Origin: Marinobacter sp. HL-58
Lineage (GTDB): Bacteria > Pseudomonadota > Gammaproteobacteria > Pseudomonadales > Oleiphilaceae
Reading direction: 5' to 3'
Length of the DNA: 64,000 nucleotides
NCBI RefSeq assembly: GCF_001314605.1
Contig: NZ_LIHP01000008.1
Coordinates: forward strand, 45,446-109,445
Under the pieces are notes generated by a model. That model saw only the letters and a list, made by a program, of their open reading frames with translations, did not search any database and had not been told where the DNA came from. Position 1 is the first letter of the stretch. Every line of letters begins with the position of its first letter. Below, one piece after another: positions 17,058 to 24,943 of this stretch. The translations under genes were made by a program, and so were the position numbers.

Positions 17058-18128
17058 ATGATACTTCAAAAACTGTCCAGAATTGCGTTTGTCCTGGTGC
17101 TGGCCACCGCGAGTTCCTCGCTGGTAGCCCAGGAAACCTTCACCATCCGCCTGGCCGAAACCTGGGGCCCTAACTCCCCGATCCTGGGCGAAACGCCACG
17201 CAACATGGCTGCCATGGCCGAGAAAATGTCCGGTGGCCGGCTCAAATTCCGGATCGATTCCTCCAACAAACACAAGGCACCGTTTGGTATCTTTGATCTG
17301 GTGAAAGGCGGCCAGTACGACATGGGTCATACCGCCTCCTATTACTACAAAGGCTCAATCCCCAACGCCATGTATTTCACCACGGTGCCCTTTGGCATGA
17401 TTGCGCAGGAGCAGTACGCCTGGTTCTATCACGGTGGTGGCATGGAGCTGATGGAAAAGGTCTATCGTCCCCACGGGCTGCTGTCGTTCCCCGGCGGCAA
17501 CACCGGCAACCAGATGGGCGGTTGGTTCCGCGACGAAATCGAGAGCGTGGATGACCTGGACGGGTTGAAAATGCGCACCCCAGGATTTGCCGGCGAAGTC
17601 ATGTCCGAGCTCGGTGTAGCGGTTACCAACATCCCGCCGGGCGAACTCTACAGCGCGCTGGAGAAAGGCACTATTGACGCCCTGGAATGGGTGGGGCCGG
17701 CACTGGACTTCAACATGGGTTTCCACCAGATTGCCAAGTATTACTACTCGGGCTGGCAAGAGCCGGGCGCGGAGGTACAGTTCCTCATCAACAAGAAAAC
17801 CTGGGATAAACTGCCCGCTGAGCTGCAGGAAATTCTGCGGGTTTCGATGCGCACTGCGGCCTACGACATGTATACCCAGAGCACCCACGAAAGTGGCGTA
17901 GCCTGGGACCGTATGAAGGAAGACTATCCGGACGTGACCCACAAGACGTTCCCGCCGGAGGTCATCGAAGCCCTGCGTGAGGCAACAAATAAGCTGCTGG
18001 CCGAGGAAGCCGAGAAGGACGAACTGGCACGGGAGATTATCAACTCCCAGCGGGATTACCTGAAACAGGTACGCCAGTGGACAAACATTTCCGACAAGGC
18101 TTATCTGAACAGTATTTCCGGGGAATGA
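17058..18128 (+). CDS. TRAP transporter solute-binding protein, DctP family (orphan)
   Basis: A 356-residue periplasmic protein with a signal peptide ending at LVAQ or nearby (SSSLVAQETFTIRLAETWG). The DctP fold is recognised from GGQYDMGHTASYYYKG, the mid-domain DLDGLKMRTPGFAGEV with the conserved substrate Arg, and GELYSALEKGTIDALEWVGP. The last motif and the aromatic surroundings resemble TakP-like binding proteins for 2-oxo or hydroxy acids. No DctQ or DctM follows; the TRAP permease at 21.1-23.0 kb has its own binding protein. It may work with the upstream chemoreceptor or a distant permease. Confidence 0.88.
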   Translation: MILQKLSRIAFVLVLATASSSLVAQETFTIRLAETWGPNSPILGETPRNMAAMAEKMSGGRLKFRIDSSNKHKAPFGIFDLVKGGQYDMGHTASYYYKGSIPNAMYFTTVPFGMIAQEQYAWFYHGGGMELMEKVYRPHGLLSFPGGNTGNQMGGWFRDEIESVDDLDGLKMRTPGFAGEVMSELGVAVTNIPPGELYSALEKGTIDALEWVGPALDFNMGFHQIAKYYYSGWQEPGAEVQFLINKKTWDKLPAELQEILRVSMRTAAYDMYTQSTHESGVAWDRMKEDYPDVTHKTFPPEVIEALREATNKLLAEEAEKDELAREIINSQRDYLKQVRQWTNISDKAYLNSISGE

Positions 18129-18253
18129 ACGAAACCTTCTCTCCCTGAAGAACGTCCTCAAGGCGTTCAATCGCAAAATCGCGATGGGCTCACTGAATCT
18201 GGACATCCTGGACGGTGAGCCCCCCACCCGACGTCGTCCAATTCTGTGATTAT

Positions 18254-18293
18254 CGTGCCCGGAGAGTGTTTAAGGGCACGGTTGTTCTATAAT
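18254..18293 (+). promoter_or_regulatory. Hairpin and -10-like box upstream of the GGDEF gene
   Basis: CGTGCCC (18254-18260) and GGGCACG (18274-18280) form a perfect 7-bp stem that may end upstream transcription. Immediately after it, TATAAT occurs at 18288-18293, 40 bp before the chosen start of the cyclase gene, a fitting -10 box. No clear -35 is visible. Confidence 0.4.
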
Positions 18294-18332
18294 ACAGATA
18301 CTGTATTCCCTAGCGACAGGCGCCGTTACTGT

Positions 18333-20606
18333 ATGCAGATGCTGTGCAACGCCAAGGCCGGAAGCCTGGTCCTCCTTATCATTCTGAGCTTTTGTATCGC
18401 GCAGCCGGCTTCAGCTGCCGTTGACATCACAGAGGGTTGGGAATATCGCTGGGGTGATTCCCCTTTTTCTGCTGATGGTATTCCGGAGTGGACACAGGCT
18501 GATGCTCCCGGGCAATGGCAGGCCATCGGGTTTCCATCCAACCCACCTGGCAGGGATGGGCGTGAAAACGTCTGGTATCGGGTCACGCTGCCTGCGGGCG
18601 AATGGCAGGAACCTGTCCTCTACATCTACAGTGTGGACCTGATTGTCCAGGTCTGGATGGATGGTGAGAGAATCTACCAGTACGGAACCTTCGATGATCA
18701 GGGCCGGGGGCAGTTCGAAGGATGGCCCTGGCACGCAATAGCGCTGCCAGAAGGGTTCGAAGGCAAGCAGATATACTTTCGCATTTTCTCGGATTACACC
18801 GATATAGGCTTGTGGGGAGAAGTGTCCATCATGAACAGGCCGGATCTTGTCCTGTTTATTCTGGAGAACTCCCTCGAGGCACTGGTTATTGCCGGCTTCT
18901 CGGGCCTGATTGCATTACTGGCACTGATATTCGCCCTGCTTCAGACGGAAAAGAAGAGCTTTGCCAGTATCGCTCTGTTTTCCCTGTCATCCGCACTGAT
19001 GCTCCTCTCTGAAAGCCAGGCCAGCCAGTTACTTTGGAATGCGCCGCTTGCGTGGGATTTTCTGGCTGCCGGCTCCTACTACATGTTACCTGTGGCGATG
19101 GCGTTACTGTTGGAGCAATGGTTCACGGACCAGCGCCCATGGCTGATCAACCTGGTCTGGAAAATACACCTGGTGTATCTGGTTGCTGCACTTGGGCTGG
19201 CGTTAACCGGGATTGTGGACCTGTCTTCCACGTTCCCGCCTTTCGATGCACTGCTACTTGTGTCCCTGGTTACAATTGCGGTGGTGGTGGCCAGGCGTTT
19301 TCGTCAGTTACGGATTGAGCAGCAGGTCATACTGGCTACCTATGGCATATTCTGCAGTCTTTTGGTGGTGGATATGGCGGTTGCCCATGGTTTCCTCCCC
19401 TGGTGGCGGGTTCCGGTCAGCTGGGGCACGCTGATATTTTCCCTGTCGGTTGTACTGATTTCACTGTGGCACTACGCCCGGAACCAGGAGGCGTTGCATC
19501 AGTTGAACCAGTCACTGGAACAGCAGGTTGCCGAGCGAACCGAAAAGGCAGAAAAACTGGCCCGTCTTGAACAGGCCCGGGTTCGGTTGCTGACATTCGA
19601 AAATGAGAAAACCCGTATCCTCAACGACATCATTGCCGAATTGCAGGACTGTATCACCCTGAATCAGACGTTCCCGGTTCTGGCCCGCCGGCTGCCGGAT
19701 CTTTGCAGCCCGCTCAGAGGAGAGCTGTATCAGAGGATTGAGGATGGCAAAGCGTATGCCTTGCTGACTCGCTGGGGTTACGCAGGGGAGCCGGAATCCC
19801 TCGCAAGGATTGAAACACCCGAGGGACCACCACCGCAAACACTGATCCCGGCCGGTTACACTGTCGATCCTGGCCAGACCTGGACGAATTGGGAAGAAGA
19901 AAGTGGTGGTTCCCTGTGCCTGTGGATCAATATCCAGACAGCAGCCGAAGGGCAGATAACCCTGGCATTGTTGTTTCTCGAGGTGCCCGAAGAAATATCT
20001 GCAAACAGCACGGACTATGGCACCGCCAGGCTCTTCCAGGCACTGAGCCAGGGGGTGCAGAAAATCGGCATCGCGCTTTCGAGCATCGGCCTGCGGGAGG
20101 AGTTGCACAAGTATTCCTATGAAGATGCACTCACAGGGCTGAAGAACCGGCGGTATTTCGATCAGCTCTTCGAGCATGAATCGGCCGTCGCCTTGCGCAG
20201 TGAACAGCCTCTGTCATTGTTGATCGTTGATATTGATCACTTCAAACAGTTCAATGACACCCATGGCCATGAGGCCGGCGACGCCGCGCTGAAGACCGTG
20301 GCGGATGTGCTGGCAAGGCATTTCCGTGACAGTGATGTGGTGTGCCGGTTCGGGGGCGAGGAGTTTGTCATCATCATGGCCGGGTCCAGCGCTGATGCGG
20401 CCTGCGAGAAGGCACGGGAGCTGGCGAAGGCGATTCGCTTGATGCCGGTGAGACACGGCGACACTGACCTGGGTCATGTCACTATCTCGGTAGGTGTTGC
20501 AAGCTGGCCGCAATGCAGCGAATCCCCGGATAGCCTGCTGGGGCTCGCCGACCGGGCGCTTTATCGAGCCAAGGAGGCCGGTCGGGACAGGGTGGAGATG
20601 TATTGA
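18333..20606 (+). CDS. 7TM sensor diguanylate cyclase (7TMR-DISM-GGDEF)
   Basis: A 757-residue membrane cyclase. ATG 18333 gives a signal peptide (SLVLLIILSFCIAQPASA); the frame extends upstream without one. A periplasmic beta-sandwich ligand domain (residues about 30-190, with NVWYRVTLPAGEW) leads to seven membrane helices (about 190-410), a coiled coil, a GAF-like region, and the C-terminal GGDEF domain (about 590-757). The active loop is RFGGEEFVIIMA, a catalytically competent GGEEF. RDSD five residues before it forms an intact RxxD inhibitory site. Synthesis of cyclic di-GMP with product inhibition is expected. The signal sensed is unknown. Confidence 0.9.
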   Translation: MQMLCNAKAGSLVLLIILSFCIAQPASAAVDITEGWEYRWGDSPFSADGIPEWTQADAPGQWQAIGFPSNPPGRDGRENVWYRVTLPAGEWQEPVLYIYSVDLIVQVWMDGERIYQYGTFDDQGRGQFEGWPWHAIALPEGFEGKQIYFRIFSDYTDIGLWGEVSIMNRPDLVLFILENSLEALVIAGFSGLIALLALIFALLQTEKKSFASIALFSLSSALMLLSESQASQLLWNAPLAWDFLAAGSYYMLPVAMALLLEQWFTDQRPWLINLVWKIHLVYLVAALGLALTGIVDLSSTFPPFDALLLVSLVTIAVVVARRFRQLRIEQQVILATYGIFCSLLVVDMAVAHGFLPWWRVPVSWGTLIFSLSVVLISLWHYARNQEALHQLNQSLEQQVAERTEKAEKLARLEQARVRLLTFENEKTRILNDIIAELQDCITLNQTFPVLARRLPDLCSPLRGELYQRIEDGKAYALLTRWGYAGEPESLARIETPEGPPPQTLIPAGYTVDPGQTWTNWEEESGGSLCLWINIQTAAEGQITLALLFLEVPEEISANSTDYGTARLFQALSQGVQKIGIALSSIGLREELHKYSYEDALTGLKNRRYFDQLFEHESAVALRSEQPLSLLIVDIDHFKQFNDTHGHEAGDAALKTVADVLARHFRDSDVVCRFGGEEFVIIMAGSSADAACEKARELAKAIRLMPVRHGDTDLGHVTISVGVASWPQCSESPDSLLGLADRALYRAKEAGRDRVEMY

Positions 20607-20629
20607 AGAGCCAGGTCACCGGGCTCTTC
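20605..20629. terminator. Hairpin at the convergent cyclase/UspA ends
   Basis: GAAGAGCC (20605-20612) pairs perfectly with GGCTCTTC (20622-20629) at the meeting point of two convergent genes, overlapping both ends. There is no T-run, so termination, possibly bidirectional, is inferred from position only. Confidence 0.4.
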
Positions 20630-21068
20630 ATACCACCAGAACGGGGCACTTGGCCTTGGAGGCGACGCGATGTGACACGCTGCCAAGCAGCATGCCGTCT
20701 TTATCGCTATGGGTGCCGCGGCTGCCAACGACGATCAGGTCTACCTCTTTGTCGTGGGCAAACTTGACGATAACACTCGAGGGCCGTCCTGCCTTGACGA
20801 AACCTCGGACCTTTACCGCCCCATTTTCCTTCGCCTTGGCCTTGGCGTGATTGACCACTTCCTTGGCATACTCCGACAGCGCCTTGTCGGGAATATCCAT
20901 ACCTTCGGGGCGACCAATGGACAGTGATGCCTCAAACAGGCTGTGGTGTTTGTACACACAAAGCAGGTAGATCTCGGCTTCCGTCAGTTTCTGCAGTTCA
21001 ACCGCCTTGTCCATAGCCTTGAAGGAGGACTTGGATCCGTCAATGGCCACCAGGATCTTTTTGAACAT
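20628..21068 (-). CDS. Universal stress protein, UspA family
   Basis: A 146-residue protein with the Usp fold: [20 protein letters not shown] at the N-terminus and the ATP-binding motif [20 protein letters not shown] near the C-terminus (G-2x-G-9x-G-S/T type), so it probably binds ATP. It lies 32 bp after the TRAP large permease gene in the same orientation. UspA genes next to TRAP transporters are well known; in TeaABCD the UspA protein TeaD regulates ectoine uptake. Regulation of the adjacent TRAP transporter is inferred. Confidence 0.92.
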   Translation of the reverse strand: MFKKILVAIDGSKSSFKAMDKAVELQKLTEAEIYLLCVYKHHSLFEASLSIGRPEGMDIPDKALSEYAKEVVNHAKAKAKENGAVKVRGFVKAGRPSSVIVKFAHDKEVDLIVVGSRGTHSDKDGMLLGSVSHRVASKAKCPVLVV

Positions 21069-21100
21069 GTTCTTCTCCCTGAATTCGGTCTCGACAGTTT

Positions 21101-22384
21101 TCAGCTGAACGCCATGTCACGCAGGAACAGTGCAATCTGCGGGAAGGCGATAATCAGCCCCGCTGCCGCTATCAGCATGAAAACGAAAGGCGGCGTGCCA
21201 CGAATAACTTCCCAGTAGGGCCGTTTGAATATCGCAATGGCCGTGAATATGTCGCAGCCAAAGGGCGGTGTTGCTGAGCCTATGGCAACCTGAAGCACAA
21301 TCAGTACACCAACCAGTACCGGGTCCAGGCCGGTTGCTTCGATGGCGGGCGCAAAGATCGGTGTCAGAACCAGAATCACCACAATCGGGTCCACAAACAT
21401 ACAGGCGATGAAGAAGGCCACACAGATGGCGATCATCACACCCACTGGGCCCGCTTCATTGACACCGGACGCTTCCAGTATGGCTTGTGGGATCTGAGCG
21501 AAGGAAATGATCCAGGAGAAACCGTTACCAACCGCCACCAGGATGAATACCACCGCGGTAATAAGGCCGGTGGACTTTGCAATTCGATAAACATCCGGAA
21601 TCGACAGGGAGCGGAAAACAACGAATTCCAGGAAGAACGCATAGAGCACACAAACCGCAGCTGCTTCGGTGGGGCTGAAAATGCCGCCGTAGATACCGCC
21701 AACGATAATGACCGGGAAAAACAGTGGCCAGAGGGCCTCACGGACGGCAACGCCGCGTTCACCCCACGACGCTTTCTCTTCGGTTGGCACGTTATGACGA
21801 TAGGCATAGATCAGGCAGTAAATCGAGAACATCACCAGGATCATCAGGCCGGGGCCAATGCCCGCAATGAACAGTTCGGCGATGGACGTTTCGGAAATAA
21901 CCCCGTAAATAATGAAACCAATGCTGGGGGGAATCAGGAAAGCAATATCGCTGGCGTTGATGATCAGTGCCAGGGAGAAAGAATCGGAATAACCTGCCTT
22001 CAGCAGCTTTGGCCTCAGTGGAGAGCCAACCGCTACCACGGTAGCCTGGGTTGAGCCTGAAACCGCCCCGAACAGCGTACATGAGGTGGCGGTACTGATG
22101 GCCAGTCCACCCTTGATGTGGCCGATGAAGGCCATGACCATGTGGATCAGCCGGTCCGCAGACTGGCCCCGCGTCATGATGTCAGCCGCCAGTATGAACA
22201 TGGGTACTGCAATCAGCGATGACGGCCGGATCCCGCCCATCATCTGCTGAACAAAGGTTTCCATCTGCCCGAAGCCGTCGAACGACATGACGAAGCCGAC
22301 GACAGCCGCAGTAATCAGTGGAACCATCATCGGGAAGCCAAGCAGCAGCAGCCCGATCATTATCAGCATGAGAGTTGTCGCCAT
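21101..22384 (-). CDS. dctM: TRAP transporter large permease (DctM)
   Basis: A 427-residue, roughly 12-helix membrane protein that forms the substrate-translocating subunit of a sodium-driven TRAP importer. Family motifs include [36 protein letters not shown] and the C-terminal [20 protein letters not shown]. It follows the small permease by 38 bp in the order P-Q-M, with a UspA gene after it. The substrate is set by the binding protein encoded at 23145-24173 and is probably an organic acid or compatible solute. Confidence 0.94.
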   Translation of the reverse strand: MATTLMLIMIGLLLLGFPMMVPLITAAVVGFVMSFDGFGQMETFVQQMMGGIRPSSLIAVPMFILAADIMTRGQSADRLIHMVMAFIGHIKGGLAISTATSCTLFGAVSGSTQATVVAVGSPLRPKLLKAGYSDSFSLALIINASDIAFLIPPSIGFIIYGVISETSIAELFIAGIGPGLMILVMFSIYCLIYAYRHNVPTEEKASWGERGVAVREALWPLFFPVIIVGGIYGGIFSPTEAAAVCVLYAFFLEFVVFRSLSIPDVYRIAKSTGLITAVVFILVAVGNGFSWIISFAQIPQAILEASGVNEAGPVGVMIAICVAFFIACMFVDPIVVILVLTPIFAPAIEATGLDPVLVGVLIVLQVAIGSATPPFGCDIFTAIAIFKRPYWEVIRGTPPFVFMLIAAAGLIIAFPQIALFLRDMAFS

Positions 22385-22422
22385 GAGCGCGTCCTTCCTT
22401 TCTTGTTCCGGGGGGTGCCGGT

Positions 22423-23037
22423 TCAGACTTCCGATTCAGTGTCAGCGTAACCGTCGACCACACCGGTCGAGAGGTAGACATCTTTGCTGGTGAAATTCTT
22501 TATACCGGTCAGCAGATACTGGATGCCGGTAATGGCGAAGCCTATGGGGACCCAGACATACATGATCCAGATCGGCATGTTGAGGGCAGGAAGAACTCGC
22601 CCGCGGCCGTACAGTGTTTCTATGTAGCCAAATGAGTAATAACAGAGGAAAAACATAACCACTGAAGTGAAGAAGGCGATTATGATCATCAGGACTTTGC
22701 GCCCCATGACAGGAAGTGTGTCGTAGATGGCCGACATCCGGATATGGCGTCCATGACGAGCGGCATAGCCAATCCCTGCAAAGGTAATAAGAACAATCAG
22801 AACCCGATTGATTTCGTCGGAGAAAAACAGGCCCTTGCCCAGGCCGAATCGCATGATGACATTCACGCAGGTGTTGAGGGCCATCAGTATCACACCCATT
22901 GCAAGGATGACTGCTTCGGTCTTGGCAATGGCTTCATCAATGGTTCCAAGAAAGCCTGGCAGGCCGGATTCGAATTTTCCGGTATCTTCCAGTTCTTCGA
23001 TTTTTTCGACTATGTCATCCCGTTTACTTTCTGACAT
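22423..23037 (-). CDS. dctQ: TRAP transporter small permease (DctQ)
   Basis: A 204-residue protein with four hydrophobic helices, the DctQ layout, here with a longer charged N-terminus (SKRDDIVEKIEELEDTG). Helix 2 carries FSDEINRVLIVLITFAGIGY and the loop RHGRHIRMSAIYDTLP, both typical. It joins DctM in the inner membrane to form the permease. It lies 107 bp downstream of the binding-protein gene; that gap contains a strong hairpin that may lower expression of the membrane subunits relative to the binding protein. Confidence 0.92.
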   Translation of the reverse strand: MSESKRDDIVEKIEELEDTGKFESGLPGFLGTIDEAIAKTEAVILAMGVILMALNTCVNVIMRFGLGKGLFFSDEINRVLIVLITFAGIGYAARHGRHIRMSAIYDTLPVMGRKVLMIIIAFFTSVVMFFLCYYSFGYIETLYGRGRVLPALNMPIWIMYVWVPIGFAITGIQYLLTGIKNFTSKDVYLSTGVVDGYADTESEV

Positions 23038-23109
23038 CTCGGGCGCTCCAGCACATTCAACCTATGACAGTGCACGTGCGGGTGTCATAGAGGCTTGTTA
23101 GAACGAAAG

Positions 23110-23135
23110 CAGGCCGGGCTTGGGATCCCGGCCTG
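23110..23135 (-). terminator. Intra-operon hairpin between TRAP binding protein and permease genes
   Basis: CAGGCCGGG (23110-23118) pairs perfectly with CCCGGCCTG (23127-23135), a 9-bp GC-rich stem with an 8-nt loop, just after the binding-protein stop. On the minus strand it is followed by CTTTCGTTCT, an imperfect T-rich tract. Such hairpins protect the upstream message or cause partial termination so that binding protein exceeds permease. Confidence 0.6.
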
Positions 23136-23144
23136 TCATTGCGG

Positions 23145-24173
23145 TCAGTCAGACTCGACGTCTTCCAGGTCTTTCTTGAACTGTTCCAGAAGCGCCTTGC
23201 CACTCTCACCAGTCATGTTGACAAACTCTTCCTCGACCTGGGGAGCGCGATCGCGGAAGGCCTGAATCTGTTCTTCATCCAGACGGGTTATGGTCACTTC
23301 ATCGCTGGCTTCCTCGATTTTCGCAAGGGCTTCGTCGGCCAGGCCATCGATGTGTTCGAGGATTTCATCATAGGCATAGTCGGCCGCCTTACGAATGAGT
23401 TCCTGATCTTCGCCAGACAGGCCATCGAAGAAGTCCTTGTTGGCCATCATTGCGGTGGTGAACCAGCCGTGGCCGGTGAAGATGAGGTTGGGAGATACCT
23501 CATACAAACCGCCGGACTCGATCCAGAAGATCGGGTTTTCCTGGCCCTGGATCATGTTGGTCTGCAGAGCACCATACACTTCGCCCCAGGGCAGTGGTGT
23601 CGGAGTGGCGCCAAAGGCGTCGTAGGTTTCCGACAACAACGGGTTGGTCATAACCCGGATCTTCTTGTTGTTCAGATCTTCCGGAGAGGTGGCTTTCTCA
23701 TCCAGCGTGATGACCATCTCGCCCTCAGGATACATTTTCAGCAGTTCAAGATCTTTTTCGGCGTAAAGCTTCGGGAACTCCTCGTGGATCGCCTTGCTCT
23801 CGTTGAAAAACTCGATCACGGTTTCAAGGTCCGTCGGCAGCAGATAGGGAATGAAGAAGATCTGCGCTTCGGGAATCAGGGAACCGGTAAAGCCCGGAGA
23901 TTGGTTAACAAAGTTGAGAATACCCGCCTGGGTCTGCTCCATGATGTCATCGGATTCGCCCAGCTCGCCGAAGCGGTAGATCTTCAGGGTGTGGTCCGAG
24001 TTGTCCTCGATGTATTCCTTGAATTTGTAAGCGTAGACGTCCTGAACGTCGTCTTCATACTCCTCGTGGGCGTATTTCCATTCTGCCGCAGAAAGGGAGT
24101 TGGCTGCCGTCATCGCCGCAAGGGCGAACGCTGAGATACCCGCCAGTTTTTTGAATTTGCTCAAGCTGCTCAT
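23145..24173 (-). CDS. dctP: TRAP transporter solute-binding protein (DctP)
   Basis: A 342-residue periplasmic protein. ATG 24173 with a GGAGAAG site gives the signal peptide ISAFALAAMTAANSLSAAEW; the frame continues upstream without coding character. DctP features include LKIYRFGELGESDDIMEQTQ, NNKKIRVMTNPLLSETYDAF with the conserved substrate Arg, and LPWGEVYGALQTNMIQGQEN. The mature protein is acidic, in keeping with a halophilic or marine periplasm. It is the first gene of the P-Q-M operon. The ligand is not determinable by reading; the set resembles organic-acid or ectoine-type systems. Confidence 0.92.
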   Translation of the reverse strand: MSSLSKFKKLAGISAFALAAMTAANSLSAAEWKYAHEEYEDDVQDVYAYKFKEYIEDNSDHTLKIYRFGELGESDDIMEQTQAGILNFVNQSPGFTGSLIPEAQIFFIPYLLPTDLETVIEFFNESKAIHEEFPKLYAEKDLELLKMYPEGEMVITLDEKATSPEDLNNKKIRVMTNPLLSETYDAFGATPTPLPWGEVYGALQTNMIQGQENPIFWIESGGLYEVSPNLIFTGHGWFTTAMMANKDFFDGLSGEDQELIRKAADYAYDEILEHIDGLADEALAKIEEASDEVTITRLDEEQIQAFRDRAPQVEEEFVNMTGESGKALLEQFKKDLEDVESD

Positions 24174-24366
24174 CGTGTCTTCTCCGTTTATTTTTTGCTG
24201 CAAATTATTGTTACATTCATAAAGACTGGCAAAACAATGACATTTTCGCAAGAAATTGGCTGAATAGATTTTCAGGAATTGCCGGTCTGGCTCTGTGTGA
24301 GGTAAATATTCGGAATTAAAGAAGTATTGGGCAGATTTCGCCCTGAAACGGTGCGTTGGGGGGCGA

Positions 24367-24401
24367 GGCCACTCCGACGGAGTGGCATGGTCGGAGTGGC
24401 C
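24367..24401 (-). terminator. Strong hairpin downstream of the HiPIP gene
   Basis: GGCCACTCCGAC (24367-24378) pairs perfectly with GTCGGAGTGGCC (24390-24401), a 12-bp stem with an 11-nt loop, 18 bp past the HiPIP stop. There is no T-run. It separates the HiPIP unit from the TRAP operon and probably stops or protects the transcript. Confidence 0.55.
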
Positions 24402-24418
24402 CCTGTGAGTTATCGGGA

Positions 24419-24742
24419 TCAGCCCTTGGGTACCCAGGTGTTGCACCAACCTTTGGCATTGACCAGTACGTCACTGAATTCCGGATGGCGACACTTGCCC
24501 CAGCCGTCCGACTCTTCGCCGGCCCAGAAAGCGCAGCCATCACACTGGCTGCCTTCCTTGTACTTTTCGTGATCGGAATCGGCGCCATCGTTGACGTAGT
24601 CCAGGGCGTGCCCGTCCTCGGCTTTGGGTGTCTCTGCTTTAGCCTGAGGAGAATGGGTCGCAAACCGTGCCAACGGAATGGCGGCTACGCCCAGTGCGGC
24701 GGTACGCAGGAATACACGGCGGCTTTCATTGACTTTGCTCAT
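24419..24742 (-). CDS. High-potential iron-sulfur protein (HiPIP), Tat-exported
   Basis: A 107-residue precursor. The N-terminus ESRRVFLRTAALGVAAIPLA is a Tat signal, fitting a protein exported with its cluster already inserted. The mature part has the HiPIP arrangement of four cysteines (QCDGCAFW, WGKCRHPEF, KGWCNTW) that hold a 4Fe-4S cluster at high potential, with the family's aromatic residues around it. It would carry single electrons in the periplasm, for example to a terminal oxidase or reductase. It is monocistronic, ending in a strong hairpin. Confidence 0.95.
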   Translation of the reverse strand: MSKVNESRRVFLRTAALGVAAIPLARFATHSPQAKAETPKAEDGHALDYVNDGADSDHEKYKEGSQCDGCAFWAGEESDGWGKCRHPEFSDVLVNAKGWCNTWVPKG

Positions 24743-24943
24743 AGTGATTCTCTCTCTTCATCATTTTTTGGGTTCACTTAATTTTCTTGTTGTTTTGCAC
24801 AAGCGTACAAAGTTGTTCGATAAATAGGCAAGAACGGATGACTGTGACCTGATATGGGTCAATCTGATGGCCTCTGGCCAGACTCCCGCTGGAGTTGTGA
24901 TAGGCTTTCAGGTCTGATTTCCGGACAACCACGCAGAGCAGGT

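Noticed and set aside
18145..18249. Short open stretch after the TRAP binding protein reading KNVLKAFNRKIAMGSLNLDI and onward to a stop
   Set aside because: No ribosome-binding site or credible start, and no recognisable domain; possibly a gene remnant but not supportable.
24854..24943. N-terminal extension of RecC to ATG 24854
   Set aside because: The extra 30 residues have no family similarity, and ATG 24944 begins at the conserved region.
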